The notes under the pieces are model-generated. The model did not search any database, was not told where the DNA came from, and saw only the letters and a list, made by a program, of their open reading frames with translations. A program made the position numbers and the translations under genes. Below are positions 7,885-19,315 of a DNA stretch of 64,000 bases, piece by piece; positions within the stretch are counted from its first letter, which is position 1; the number at the start of each line of letters is the position of its first letter. This stretch comes from Propionibacteriales bacterium. GTDB taxonomy: Bacteria; Actinomycetota; Actinomycetes; Propionibacteriales; Nocardioidaceae. The stretch spans positions 1 through 64,000 of the forward strand of contig JAPLCB010000009.1 of the NCBI GenBank assembly GCA_026392455.1, read 5' to 3'.

Positions 7885-8351
7885 ATGCGCTCGCTCCCGC
7901 CCCGCTACAACCGACCGGCCCGATCAGCCCAGCGGCCCAGGGCCTGCTCAGCCTGGACTTCGACACCGGGGTCCAGCTCCCGGCGCGACCGAACCTTCGT
8001 CTCGTGACCGGCGACGAACCCGGCCTCGACGCCTTCGCGACCCGGTTCGCCCAAGCGGTGGTCGAGGTGATCGGCGGCGACCGCGGGGTCTACCAGCTGA
8101 TGCGCTGGACCACCGACGCCGTCTACGACGACCTGCAACGCCGCAGCAGCGTGCTCCAGCGCACGGCCGGCCACGACCCCCGACGCCCGCGCCTGAGGGC
8201 CCAGGTCCGCAGCGTGCACCTGTCCCGCCCGCAACCTGACGTCGCCGAGATCAGCATCCACGTCCGGCACGGGCAGCGGTCACGCGCGATCGCCGCCCGG
8301 ATCGAGCTGATCGAGGGCCGGTGGCGCTGCTCAGCCCTCGAATTCGGGTAG
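7881..8351 (+). CDS. Rv3235-family protein
   Basis: The 156-residue product resembles the actinobacterial Rv3235 family (SecA-neighbourhood proteins): a disordered Pro-rich start, a conserved helical region (DAFATRFAQAVVEVIGGDRGVYQLMRWTT, given in parts) and a beta-rich end (VRSVHLSRPQPDVAEISIHV, RWRCSALEFG). It overlaps the LysM gene by 4 bp and converges on secA, as in mycobacteria. A role related to protein export is suggested only by this conserved position next to secA. No membrane segment or signal peptide is visible. Confidence 0.75.
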   Translation: MNALAPAPLQPTGPISPAAQGLLSLDFDTGVQLPARPNLRLVTGDEPGLDAFATRFAQAVVEVIGGDRGVYQLMRWTTDAVYDDLQRRSSVLQRTAGHDPRRPRLRAQVRSVHLSRPQPDVAEISIHVRHGQRSRAIAARIELIEGRWRCSALEFG

Positions 8352-8379
8352 GAGGACGCGTCAGCGGACTCCTACGTCG

Positions 8380-8440
8380 CTGGTTGAGCAGCGAGCGCCG
8401 AGACGAGGAACGAGTTCGGCGACCGAGCGTGTCGAAACCT
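8380..8440. repeat. Dispersed palindromic element between Rv3235-like gene and secA
   Basis: The element runs from CTGGTTGAGCAGCGAGCG to GAGCGTGTCGAAACCTGG and is related to the elements at 375-592. It lies between convergent genes, where it may also help end transcription. The 112-bp gap holds nothing else visible. Confidence 0.65.
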
Positions 8441-8463
8441 GGTGCCAGACCCGCAGACCCGAC

Positions 8464-11328
<2,865 letters not shown>

Positions 11329-11408
11329 GGTCTCAGGCTCCCAGGAGTTGGCGGTGTTGCGGCTGCCAACTCTACCCAGCGGTCGCGAAGATCACCCGGC
11401 ACGTCCGC

Positions 11409-12608
11409 TCAGGCAGGTCCAACCGCCCTGGCGAGGGCGCCGGCGAGGTCCCCGCGGCGCTCCACCCGGATGTCCTCGAGCCCGAGCCAACCGGCGAGGG
11501 CACCGAGCTCGGCAGCGAGCTCGGCAGCCGTCTGCTCCGGTGCGTGCTGCTCGGCGTGGGCGGCCTTGACCACCAGCACCGAGGCCTTGCGGTCGGCCTT
11601 CAGGTCGACCCGGCCCACCAACCGGTCGCCCAGCAGGAAGGGCAGCACGTAGTACCCGAACTCGCGCTTGGCCTCCGGGACGTAGATCTCGATGCGGTAG
11701 CGGAACCCGAAGAGGCTCTCGGCCCGGGTCCGCTCCCAGACCAGCGGGTCGAACGGGCTCAGCAGTGCGCGCGCCGCGACCCGGCGCGGCAGCCGCGCCC
11801 CGGAGTGCAGGTACGCCGGCCTGGTCAGGCCCTCGACCTGCACCGGGACCAGCTCGCCGTCCTCGACCAGCGAGGACACCGCCGCCTGCGACTCGGCCGG
11901 CTTCATCCGGTAGTAGTCGCGCAGCTCCGGCTCGGTCGCGACGCCGTGGGAGACCGCTGCGCGCCTGACCAGCTCGCGGTGGGCGTCGGCCGGGGCCGGA
12001 GTCGCCGCGCGCAGGACCGTGTCCGGCAGCACCCGACCGGGTAGGTCGTAGAGCACCTCGAAGGCCGAGTTCCGCCCGGCGATCGCGAGGTCGCCGACGA
12101 CGAAGAGGTAGTCCAGGGTCCGCCGGGCGTCGGACCAGTTCCAGCCCCAGTGGTCCTTGCTGCGCGGCAGGCCCTCGTCGAGGTCGCGAGCCGTGCTGGG
12201 GCCGCGTTCGGCGATCTGCGCGCACAACGAGGCGGCCAGGGCGTCGCTGACCCCCGCGGTCCACCACTTGCCCCGGGTCGGGCGGTACTGCTCCATCCGG
12301 TGCTGCATGTGCGGCCACAGCTCCACCGGCATGTAGGCCTGCACATGAGCCCAGTACTCCACCAGCCGACGCTGGGCGCGACCGCTGGCGGCCCGGTGCA
12401 GCAGCTCGGGGTCGTAGGGACCCATCCGCGAGTAGAGCGGCATGTAGTGGGCCCGGGTGAGCACGTTGACCGAGTCGACCTGCAGCACTCCGGTCCGCCG
12501 TACGGTCCTGCTCAGGGTGGCGAGGTTCGGCGCCGCGTGAGCGGGGTCGAGGAAGCCCTGGGCGGCCAGCGCGACGCGGCGCGCCTGAGCGAGGCTGAGC
12601 GACTCCAT
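11409..12608 (-). CDS. YcaQ-like DNA glycosylase (HTH_42/winged-helix family)
   Basis: The 399-residue product matches the winged-helix family that includes E. coli YcaQ (AlkX) and Streptomyces AlkZ, monofunctional glycosylases that unhook interstrand crosslinks or remove bulky alkyl adducts. The catalytic QxD signature is visible as Q43-V-D45 in TGVLQVDSVNV, followed by RAHYMPLYSR. The rest is the tandem winged-helix body and a C-terminal beta-rich part (FGYYVLPFLLGDRLVGRVDL). QxD rather than QxQ places it closer to YcaQ than to AlkZ. It lies 10 bp after the LuxR-type regulator but has its own leaderless promoter. Confidence 0.8.
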   Translation of the reverse strand: MESLSLAQARRVALAAQGFLDPAHAAPNLATLSRTVRRTGVLQVDSVNVLTRAHYMPLYSRMGPYDPELLHRAASGRAQRRLVEYWAHVQAYMPVELWPHMQHRMEQYRPTRGKWWTAGVSDALAASLCAQIAERGPSTARDLDEGLPRSKDHWGWNWSDARRTLDYLFVVGDLAIAGRNSAFEVLYDLPGRVLPDTVLRAATPAPADAHRELVRRAAVSHGVATEPELRDYYRMKPAESQAAVSSLVEDGELVPVQVEGLTRPAYLHSGARLPRRVAARALLSPFDPLVWERTRAESLFGFRYRIEIYVPEAKREFGYYVLPFLLGDRLVGRVDLKADRKASVLVVKAAHAEQHAPEQTAAELAAELGALAGWLGLEDIRVERRGDLAGALARAVGPA

Positions 12609-12615
12609 GCCGCGA

Positions 12616-12621
12616 ACGCTA
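12616..12621 (-). promoter_or_regulatory. Leaderless -10 of the ycaQ-like gene, made from the upstream stop codon
   Basis: Read on the minus strand, TAGCGT ends 7 nt before the ATG at 12608. Its TAG is the stop codon of the LuxR-type regulator gene. Confidence 0.6.
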
Positions 12622-13287
12622 CTGCGGGATCTCCAGGAGCTTCTCGCGGACGGCGTACATCACGGCCTCCATCCGGGAGTGCAGCTGCAGCTTCTCCAGG
12701 ATGTTGCGGACATGGTTCTTCACGGTGTTCTCGCTGATGAACAGCTGCTTGGCGACCTCGCGGTTGTTCAACCCGGTGGCGACCAGCCGCAGCACCTCGA
12801 GCTCGCGGTCGGTCAACCGCGGGGCGTGGTCGACCTCGCGGTCGGTCCGGGAGATCTCCTTGAACTCGTCGATGAGCTTGGCCGCCATCGACGGGCTGAT
12901 CAACGACTGTCCCTCGGCAACCACCCGGATCGCCTGGGCGACCTCCTCGATCGAGGAGTCCTTGAGCAGGTAGCCCGAGGCACCGTTCTTGACCGCCTCG
13001 TACAGGTCACCCTCCTCGTCGCTGACGGTGAGCATGATGATCCTGGCCGACGGAGCCTGCTCCTTGATCCGGATGCACGCCTCGAGACCGCTGCGCTTGG
13101 GCATCCGTACGTCGAGCAGCACGATGTCGGGCATCGTCTCGACCACCAGGTCGACGGCGGTGATCCCGTCACCGGCCTCACCGACGACGTCGATGTCGGT
13201 CTCGACGCCGAGCAGCATCGTCAGGCCACGGCGGAACAGCTCCTGGTCGTCGACCACGACCACCCTCACCGCCGCTGACTCCCCCAT
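12619..13287 (-). CDS. NarL/LuxR-family response regulator (orphan)
   Basis: The 222-residue product has an N-terminal receiver (acidic pair VVDDQ, phospho-acceptor D59 in VLLDVRMPK, conserved T and K positions in LTVSDEE and LLKDSS) and a C-terminal LuxR-type HTH ([36 protein letters not shown], two pieces of the same motif). No histidine kinase is adjacent, so the partner is elsewhere. I start at the ATG at 13287, with GGAG 11 nt upstream; a GTG at 13299 overlaps that site and is less likely. The gene sits between hpf and a DNA glycosylase gene. Confidence 0.9.
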   Translation of the reverse strand: MGESAAVRVVVVDDQELFRRGLTMLLGVETDIDVVGEAGDGITAVDLVVETMPDIVLLDVRMPKRSGLEACIRIKEQAPSARIIMLTVSDEEGDLYEAVKNGASGYLLKDSSIEEVAQAIRVVAEGQSLISPSMAAKLIDEFKEISRTDREVDHAPRLTDRELEVLRLVATGLNNREVAKQLFISENTVKNHVRNILEKLQLHSRMEAVMYAVREKLLEIPQ

Positions 13288-13348
13288 CAGTTCTGGCACT
13301 CCTAAATCATGACAGATCAGACGGAGCCACGAGCGGCTTCGCCGGAAC

Positions 13349-13972
13349 TCAGGTGAGGTCGAGCGAGATCACGCCGTAGTCGTACCCGCGCCGGCGGTAG
13401 ACGACCGACGGACGCTCGCTCTCCTTGTCGACGAAGAGGTAGAAGTCGTGCCCGACCAGCTCCATCTCGTACAGCGCCTGCTCGAGATTGATCGCGGTCG
13501 CGGCGTGGGTCTTCTCGCGGACCACCAGCGGGCCGTCCCCGGTCACGGTGACCGGGCCGACCTTGTGGACCGAGACGTCGTCGCTCTCGGCAACGGCGTC
13601 GTCGGCGACCTCGGGGGCACGGACCCTGCCCATGGCCTGGTGGACGGACTCTGGCGCGTGCGCGCCGTGGTGGACCTTGCGACGGTCGGCAGCGCGACGC
13701 ATCTGGGCGGACATCTTGTCCAGGGCCAGGTCGAGCGCGGCCATCTTGTCCTCGGCGGCGGCCTCCGCCCTCAGGATCGGTCCTTTGGACCTCGCGGTGA
13801 GCTCGACACGGACCTGGCGCTCCGGCTGACGGGAGTTCTTCTCGCGCTCGAGGAGGACCTCCACGCGGATGATCCGGTGGTCGTGCTTCTCGAGGCGGGC
13901 GAGCTTGTCCTCCACGTGTTCGCGGAAACGCTCCGAGATCTCGCACTGCCTGCTGCTCACCACAACGTCCAT
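13349..13972 (-). CDS. hpf: Long-form ribosome hibernation promoting factor
   Basis: The 207-residue product has the N-terminal HPF/YfiA domain (about 1-105: [20 protein letters not shown], then [20 protein letters not shown]) that occupies the mRNA/tRNA channel of the 30S subunit, a linker, and the C-terminal dimerisation domain (about 150-207: [35 protein letters not shown]). This is the long form that pairs ribosomes into inactive 100S dimers in stationary phase or stress. GGGAGG lies 5 nt before the ATG, and a strong hairpin lies 7 nt upstream of that site. The gene follows comF on the same strand after 387 bp. Confidence 0.95.
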   Translation of the reverse strand: MDVVVSSRQCEISERFREHVEDKLARLEKHDHRIIRVEVLLEREKNSRQPERQVRVELTARSKGPILRAEAAAEDKMAALDLALDKMSAQMRRAADRRKVHHGAHAPESVHQAMGRVRAPEVADDAVAESDDVSVHKVGPVTVTGDGPLVVREKTHAATAINLEQALYEMELVGHDFYLFVDKESERPSVVYRRRGYDYGVISLDLT

Positions 13973-13990
13973 GCATACCTCCCGTTGTCA

Positions 13991-14018
13991 GGGCGGTCGT
14001 GCGTCTGCACCACCGCCC
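13991..14018 (-). promoter_or_regulatory. Hairpin in the hpf leader
   Basis: On the minus strand GGGCGGT pairs with ACCGCCC; inside, a single G/G mismatch is followed by GTGC pairing with GCAC around an AGAC loop. It ends 7 nt before the GGGAGG ribosome-binding site of hpf. No T-tract follows, so a post-transcriptional or attenuation role is as likely as termination. Confidence 0.55.
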
Positions 14019-14359
14019 GGTTTTGAGCGGAGCCCGCCCGGCCGACCTGGTCTTCTACCCCACACCCGCCTGCTGAGACGGTCGCAGCTTGTGCCACTAC
14101 TGGCCTTCTCCATCGCGTCCCCGTATCTGACGAGGGGCGACGGGCAGGACTTACGACTAAGCCGCACCGTGATCGGCATCCGCCGTTGCAAGCAACGACC
14201 TCTGCCTTACGTGGACCGTTTCGCCTGCGACTGGCTTCGGTTTGTCGGGCCGACCCCGACCCGGGACAGGTCCCGGCCAGGCTCTGCCTGACGCAACCAC
14301 GGACCCGGGCGGACTCCATGCAAGTCACCGTAGCCCCCGCTCCCCCAAATGGGTAGCAA
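14019..14359. other. Gene-free stretch between comF and hpf
   Basis: I see no convincing gene in the 387 bp between the two genes. Besides the hpf leader hairpin it contains two adjacent inverted repeats: GTCGGG/CCCGAC at 14244-14260 and CCGGGAC-AG-GTCCCGG at 14261-14276. They could be an operator or the comF terminator. The frames on the minus strand here lack codon bias and homology. A promoter for hpf should be present but I cannot place it with confidence. Confidence 0.5.
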
Positions 14360-15055
14360 TCACGCCGAGCCGGGACCTTCTGCGCGCCGGCGCCGGGTCG
14401 CGGCCACCGCCGCCACCGTCGCCACCTCGATCCCCACGGCTGCCAGGGCCCGCTGCGCCTCCCGGACCGTCACCCCGGTGGTGACGATGTCGTCGCAGAC
14501 CACGACGGTCACCCAACGGCCCGCCAACCGGCGTTGGGCGCTCGGGTCCACCCGCAGGGCACCGGCGAGGTTCGCCGTCCGCTGGCCGACGTCGAGGCCG
14601 GCCTGGTCGCGGACCCCCGGGTGCTGACGCAGCAGGGTCGACCCGGTGGCGGGTCGCCCCTGCGCACGCAGGTGCCGGACCGCCGCCCGCACCATCCGGG
14701 CGACCGGGTCGTGGCCACGGGTCCGCACCGCTGCTGCACGGGAGGGGACCGCGACCAGCACGAGGTCGCTGTCGTCGTTGACGGCGGAGCCGACCACACC
14801 GGCCAGCACTCGTCCCAGGGGGTCGGCCAGGCCGAGCACCCGACGCTCCTTGTGGGCGACCAGGAGGCCCTTCAGCGGCTCTTCGTAGGGCCCGGCGACG
14901 AAGACCGGCGCCAGCCCGGGCGGCTCGGGGTCCGGACGGACCCGGACCCCGGCGGTGGGCAACCTCGAGGCGCACCCCGCGCAGAGCACCCGCCCCGGGT
15001 CGCGGCAAGTCACGCAGCTGCTGCCCAGAGCGAGGTCGAGCCAGGCGTCCCACAT
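14360..15055 (-). CDS. ComF-family phosphoribosyltransferase-like protein
   Basis: The 231-residue product has an N-terminal zinc-finger-like segment (CVTCRDPGRVLCAGC) and a type I phosphoribosyltransferase domain ending in the PRPP-binding loop VVVCDDIVTTG (about residues 186-196), the pattern of the ComF family. In naturally competent bacteria ComF takes part in DNA uptake; in actinobacteria the gene is universal and its role is uncertain. No com operon is nearby. It follows lpqB after 75 bp on the same strand and probably belongs to the mtrAB-lpqB transcript, as in mycobacteria. Confidence 0.88.
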   Translation of the reverse strand: MWDAWLDLALGSSCVTCRDPGRVLCAGCASRLPTAGVRVRPDPEPPGLAPVFVAGPYEEPLKGLLVAHKERRVLGLADPLGRVLAGVVGSAVNDDSDLVLVAVPSRAAAVRTRGHDPVARMVRAAVRHLRAQGRPATGSTLLRQHPGVRDQAGLDVGQRTANLAGALRVDPSAQRRLAGRWVTVVVCDDIVTTGVTVREAQRALAAVGIEVATVAAVAATRRRRAEGPGSA

Positions 15056-15130
15056 CTGCTCAGCCTGCGGCTCGGCCCGGCGCCGGGCCGAGCCGACGGG
15101 CCCACCGGTGGACCGGGCGGCTCGACGGGG

Positions 15131-16885
15131 CTACTGGGGAAAGCTGGCCGCGACCACGTCGGCTGCGGTCCGGACCCACTCGCCCGGCGGATCGCTGGGT
15201 CGCAGGACCTCCCCGCCGGCCGAGACGACCAGGACCGGGAGATCCGTGTCCGGTACGGCGAGGACGCCGACGACGACCCCGGGCACGGCCGGCAGCTCGG
15301 TCCCCACGACCCGTCCCGGAGAGCCGTCCAGCTCGACGGAGAACAGCCTGTTGCCACGAGCCGTCGACCTGGTCAGCACCACGATCCCGGTGGCCGACTC
15401 CTGGGCGAGGTCCACCACCACGGCCAGTCCGGCATCGGGGACGGCCACCCGGCGGGCCGGGAGCGCCCGTGCCAGCCTTCCGCTCTCGGTCCGCACCAGG
15501 TCGCTGACCAGCAACGTCGGGGTCACCACCGAGCCCAGCCCGGCGACGAAGGACGCACCGTCCCGGGTCAGGGTGAAGGACGCGACCTTCCTGCCCGACA
15601 CCCCCGCGATCTCGACGACCCGGTCCCGGCCGTTGGTCGCGATCACGTGCACGACGGCGCCGGCCCTGGTCGCATCGACCAGCCAGAGGTTGCCGAACCG
15701 GTCGAAGCTGGGGCGGAGCAGGTTGCTGGCGCCGTCCAGGACGGTGCGGACGCGGCCAGGGGCACGGTCCCCGGTGGTCGGCGCCTGGTAGGCCCGGCGG
15801 CCGTTGCGGGCGACCACGGCGACCTCGTCGGTGCGCAGGCTCTGGGCGACCGAGCGGAGGGCGAACCCCTCGTCGCCCAGCGGTCCGCCGATCGGTCGGG
15901 GGCCGTCGTCACCTTCGGTCACGACCCTGCCGCCGGAGATCGCCACGTACTCGCGCTGCGGGACCCCGACCGGATCGAGCTCCGGCGCCAGGTCGAGCCC
16001 GACGTCGGTCTGCCCGTCGACCAGCGGTACTGCGACCCCGTCCACGGTGACCCGGAAGCGCACCAGCCCCGGGATCTGCCTCAGGGTGGCCGACAGCTGC
16101 GCCGCGGCCCGGTACAGCTCCGCCCGGGAAAGCCGCTGGATCCCGCTGGACAGGGGCACCTCGGCGACGCCGTCGTCCCCGATCACGACCGAGAGATCCA
16201 GGTCGACACCGCTCCCGAAAGCGCTGCGGGTCGCCCCGCCCTGGGCCGGTGTGGGTCCGACGAGCAGACCGCGGACCAGGCTGGAGGCGACCTGCTCACC
16301 ACGGGGCAGGTAGACCCGGGTCGGTACGAGCACCGTGCCGGTGCGGTCGAAGAAGTACAGCAGGTACGGCAGGTAGGTGTTGCGGAAGTACGACGTCGGG
16401 ACCGGCAGCGAGGTCGGCGGGTTCTGGATCCGCCACTCACCCTGTTCCTGGACCAGGTCGAGACGGAGATCCACCGTCGGTGAACGCTCCGCCGCGTCCC
16501 AGGCCCCACGTCGGTCGATCCGGTTCGCTCCGGCGAGCCTGGCCACGACCTGGTCGGCACCGGCTTCCAGGCTCGACGTCGTGTACACGATCGCGCCGGC
16601 GGGCTTCCAGGTGCTGCGGGCGCTCTCGGTCAGGAACGACCGCGCGACCGACGTGCTCGGCGGGTTGGCCTGGGTGGCGAGCAGGAAGCCACGGACGACC
16701 GACTCGCGGTCGGCGCCTGCCTTGGGACCCGGTGGCACGAAGTACGGCGCCTGGTCGGCACCACTTCCCGCGGCACCCGGTTCGGTCCGCACCTCGCCCG
16801 AGGTGGGCAAGGTCGTGCAACCGGCCAGGACCACGGCCGCGGCGAGCAGCAGCGCCGGCAGTGCGTGCGAGCGACGACGGTTCAC
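15131..16885 (-). CDS. lpqB: Lipoprotein LpqB
   Basis: The 584-residue precursor has a basic N-terminus, a hydrophobic core and a lipobox (VVLAGC, cysteine at about 22). It contains a GerMN domain in the first half (around [17 protein letters not shown] and PTSYFRNTYLPYLLYF) and a beta-propeller-like second half. LpqB acts with the MtrAB two-component system in mycobacteria, affecting MtrA phosphorylation, and sits outside the membrane. The start is GTG at 16885, overlapping the mtrB stop (GTGA), so it is translationally coupled to the kinase gene. Confidence 0.95.
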   Translation of the reverse strand: MNRRRSHALPALLLAAAVVLAGCTTLPTSGEVRTEPGAAGSGADQAPYFVPPGPKAGADRESVVRGFLLATQANPPSTSVARSFLTESARSTWKPAGAIVYTTSSLEAGADQVVARLAGANRIDRRGAWDAAERSPTVDLRLDLVQEQGEWRIQNPPTSLPVPTSYFRNTYLPYLLYFFDRTGTVLVPTRVYLPRGEQVASSLVRGLLVGPTPAQGGATRSAFGSGVDLDLSVVIGDDGVAEVPLSSGIQRLSRAELYRAAAQLSATLRQIPGLVRFRVTVDGVAVPLVDGQTDVGLDLAPELDPVGVPQREYVAISGGRVVTEGDDGPRPIGGPLGDEGFALRSVAQSLRTDEVAVVARNGRRAYQAPTTGDRAPGRVRTVLDGASNLLRPSFDRFGNLWLVDATRAGAVVHVIATNGRDRVVEIAGVSGRKVASFTLTRDGASFVAGLGSVVTPTLLVSDLVRTESGRLARALPARRVAVPDAGLAVVVDLAQESATGIVVLTRSTARGNRLFSVELDGSPGRVVGTELPAVPGVVVGVLAVPDTDLPVLVVSAGGEVLRPSDPPGEWVRTAADVVAASFPQ

Positions 16886-18549
16886 GCAGGCCTCCCGGGC
16901 GTATCGGTCGGGGCATCGGCAGGGATCAGCGGCAACGGGCTGTGACCCAGCGGCTCACCGGCACGGCACGGCACCGTGACCCGGAACTGGGCGCCGGCGC
17001 CCGGGGCACCCCACACCTGCAGCCAGCCGCCGTGGAGCTGGGTGTCCTCCAGCGAGATCGCCAGCCCGAGGCCGGTCCCGCCGGTGGTCCGCGCCCGCGC
17101 CGGGTCCGCTCGCCAGAACCGGTTGAAGACCATCGCCAATTGGCCGGGCGCCAGGCCCACCCCGTAGTCACGGACGGTGACCCCGACCGCGTGCCCGTCG
17201 GCGCCGACCGTGACCACCACCCGGGAGTCACCGCGCACCCCGGCATGGTCGATGGCGTTGGCGACCAGGTTGCGCAGCACCCGCTCGATGCGGCGCTCGT
17301 CGACCTCGGCGATGCACGGGATCGGCGCCCGCAGGACCAGCTGGACTCCGCGGTTCCGGGCCACCGCCTCCGACTGGTCGACCACCCGGTGGGCGACATC
17401 GACCAGGTTCACCTCGGCCAGCTCGAGCCCGGCTGCGTCGGCGTCGAAACGGCTGATCTCCAGAAGGTCGGCCAGCAGGTTCTCGAACCGGTCGAGCTCC
17501 TTCTGGAGAAGCTCGGCGGCCCGCGACGCCACCGGGTCGAAGGCCGCCCGGGAGTCGTGCAGGACGTCACCGGCCATCCGGACGGTCGTCAGCGGGGTAC
17601 GGAGCTCGTGGGAGACGTCGGAGACGAACTGGCGCTGCACCCGGGAAAGGTCGACCAGCTGCCGGATCTGTTGCTGGAGGGCGTCGGCCATCTGGTTGAA
17701 GGACACCGCGAGCCGGGCGATGTCGTCCTCGCCGTGGACGTGCATCCGCTCCTCCAGACGGCCCGAGGCGATCCGCTCAGCAACCCGTCGGGCGAGCCGC
17801 ACCGGGTTGATCACCTGACGGGTGACCAGCAGCACGACCCCAGCGGTGAGCAGGAGCAGCAGGCCGCCCGACGTCAGCAACGAGCGCCGGACCAGGTCGA
17901 GGGTGCGTTGCTCGTCGGTCATCTTGAACAGGAAGTAGAGCGTGTAGGTGCTGCCGTCGGAAGGCAGCAGGACCCGGGAACCGACCACCACGGCCGGCTG
18001 GCCCTCCCCCGGGTCGTCGGCGAGCCGGCGTGCCCGGGTGTAGGTCCAGGAGGTGGCATTGGAACGCTCGACCACCGTGCGCAACCGGGCCGGGACGCTG
18101 TCGGCCGCGATCCCCGGCGTGGTCTGGATCCCCGACGACCCCGGTGATGCGGTCACGGTGCTGATCGGCCCCATCACCACCACCTCGAACCCGCGGATCG
18201 CGCCCCGGGCCACCAGCGACTCGACCAGCTGGCGCAGCTGGGCGTCGGGGTCGAACTCGCTGCTCCCGGCAGCAGCCAGCCGCTCCCGGGCCGAGTCGGT
18301 CTCGCCGACCGCTTCGGCGACCGAGGCCTTGACCCGGGTGCGTACCAGGCCGTCGGAGATCTGACGGGTGACGAAGAGACCGACCGACCCAGCGACCAGG
18401 GCACCCAGCAGCACGATCGCCACCACCACCCGGGTGCGGATCGAGCGGCGCCAGAACCCGAAGGAGCCTCGCAGCAGGCGACCGGCACGGGACCTGAGCG
18501 ACACCGGTCCTGCCGGGGCGACAGGATCAGGCCGGGACGCCGCTGCCAT
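16882..18549 (-). CDS. mtrB: Sensor histidine kinase MtrB
   Basis: The 555-residue product has two membrane segments (about 41-60 and 224-244) around an extracellular sensor region, a HAMP domain, the H-box SHELRTPL (H314) and the ATP-binding core (NLVANAIDHAG, DYGVGL, GTGLGLAIS). It is the kinase that phosphorylates MtrA, controlling cell wall, division and osmotic genes. The order mtrA-mtrB-lpqB is the conserved actinobacterial arrangement. Its start overlaps the 3' end of mtrA by 23 bp, and its stop overlaps lpqB. Confidence 0.95.
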   Translation of the reverse strand: MAAASRPDPVAPAGPVSLRSRAGRLLRGSFGFWRRSIRTRVVVAIVLLGALVAGSVGLFVTRQISDGLVRTRVKASVAEAVGETDSARERLAAAGSSEFDPDAQLRQLVESLVARGAIRGFEVVVMGPISTVTASPGSSGIQTTPGIAADSVPARLRTVVERSNATSWTYTRARRLADDPGEGQPAVVVGSRVLLPSDGSTYTLYFLFKMTDEQRTLDLVRRSLLTSGGLLLLLTAGVVLLVTRQVINPVRLARRVAERIASGRLEERMHVHGEDDIARLAVSFNQMADALQQQIRQLVDLSRVQRQFVSDVSHELRTPLTTVRMAGDVLHDSRAAFDPVASRAAELLQKELDRFENLLADLLEISRFDADAAGLELAEVNLVDVAHRVVDQSEAVARNRGVQLVLRAPIPCIAEVDERRIERVLRNLVANAIDHAGVRGDSRVVVTVGADGHAVGVTVRDYGVGLAPGQLAMVFNRFWRADPARARTTGGTGLGLAISLEDTQLHGGWLQVWGAPGAGAQFRVTVPCRAGEPLGHSPLPLIPADAPTDTPGRPA

Positions 18550-19297
18550 CCGCCGTCTGCTGCGCCTGGTCCGTGCCGTCGGCGGAGCCCGCCTTGTAGC
18601 CGATGCCGCGTACCGTCACGACGATCGTCGGGTTCTCCGGGTCGTGCTCCACCTTCGCCCGGAGGCGCTGGACGTGCACGTTGACCAGGCGGGTGTCCGC
18701 GGCGTGCTGATAGCCCCAGACCTGCTGCAGGAGCATCTCGCGGGTGAACACCTGCCACGGCTTGCGTGCCAGGCACACCAGCAGGTCGAACTCCAGCGGC
18801 GTCAACGGGATCGGCGAGGGCTGTCCGCCGGCTTCCGTCGGGAGCCGGGTCACGCTGTGCCCGGCGACATCGATCGTCAGGTCGGCGATGTCGACCCGCT
18901 CCAGGGCGGTCGCGTCGAACTGACGCATCCGGGCGCGGATCCGGGCGATCAGCTCCTTGGGCTTGAAAGGCTTGGCGACGTAGTCGTCGGCACCCGACTC
19001 CAGGCCGACGACCAGGTCGACGGTGTCGCTGCGCGCCGTCAGCATCACGATCGGGACACCGGAGGTGGCCCGGATCTGACGGCAGACCTCGATGCCGTCG
19101 GTGCCCGGAAGCATCAGGTCCAGCAGGACCAGGTCAGGCTGGTACTCGACGAAGGCTGCGTACGCCTCGTCACCGCGAGCAACGATGCGGCTGGCAAAGC
19201 CTTCGTTGTGCAGCACGAGGGACAGCATCTCCGCAAGGGCCGCATCGTCGTCGACGACGAGGATGCGCGCCCGCCCGGCCTGGTCCTGCTGGTTCAC
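18527..19297 (-). CDS. mtrA: Response regulator MtrA (OmpR/PhoB family)
   Basis: The 256-residue product has a receiver domain (VVDDD near the start, phospho-acceptor D60 in LVLLDLMLPG, KPFKPKEL at the active-site lysine) and an OmpR-type winged helix (PLTPLEFDLLVCLARKP, RLVNVHVQRLRAKVE, VRGIGYKA). It is the DNA-binding partner of MtrB and is essential or near-essential in many actinobacteria. The start is GTG at 19297, with GGAAAG 6 nt upstream. It follows ahcY after 18 bp and probably shares its transcript. Confidence 0.95.
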   Translation of the reverse strand: MNQQDQAGRARILVVDDDAALAEMLSLVLHNEGFASRIVARGDEAYAAFVEYQPDLVLLDLMLPGTDGIEVCRQIRATSGVPIVMLTARSDTVDLVVGLESGADDYVAKPFKPKELIARIRARMRQFDATALERVDIADLTIDVAGHSVTRLPTEAGGQPSPIPLTPLEFDLLVCLARKPWQVFTREMLLQQVWGYQHAADTRLVNVHVQRLRAKVEHDPENPTIVVTVRGIGYKAGSADGTDQAQQTADGSGVPA

Positions 19298-19315
19298 CGT
19301 GATCTTTCCACTACC

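Noticed and set aside
13957-14328. A 123-codon minus-strand frame in the comF-hpf gap
   Set aside because: Irregular composition (many C, R, G), no start signal, and it runs into hpf out of frame.
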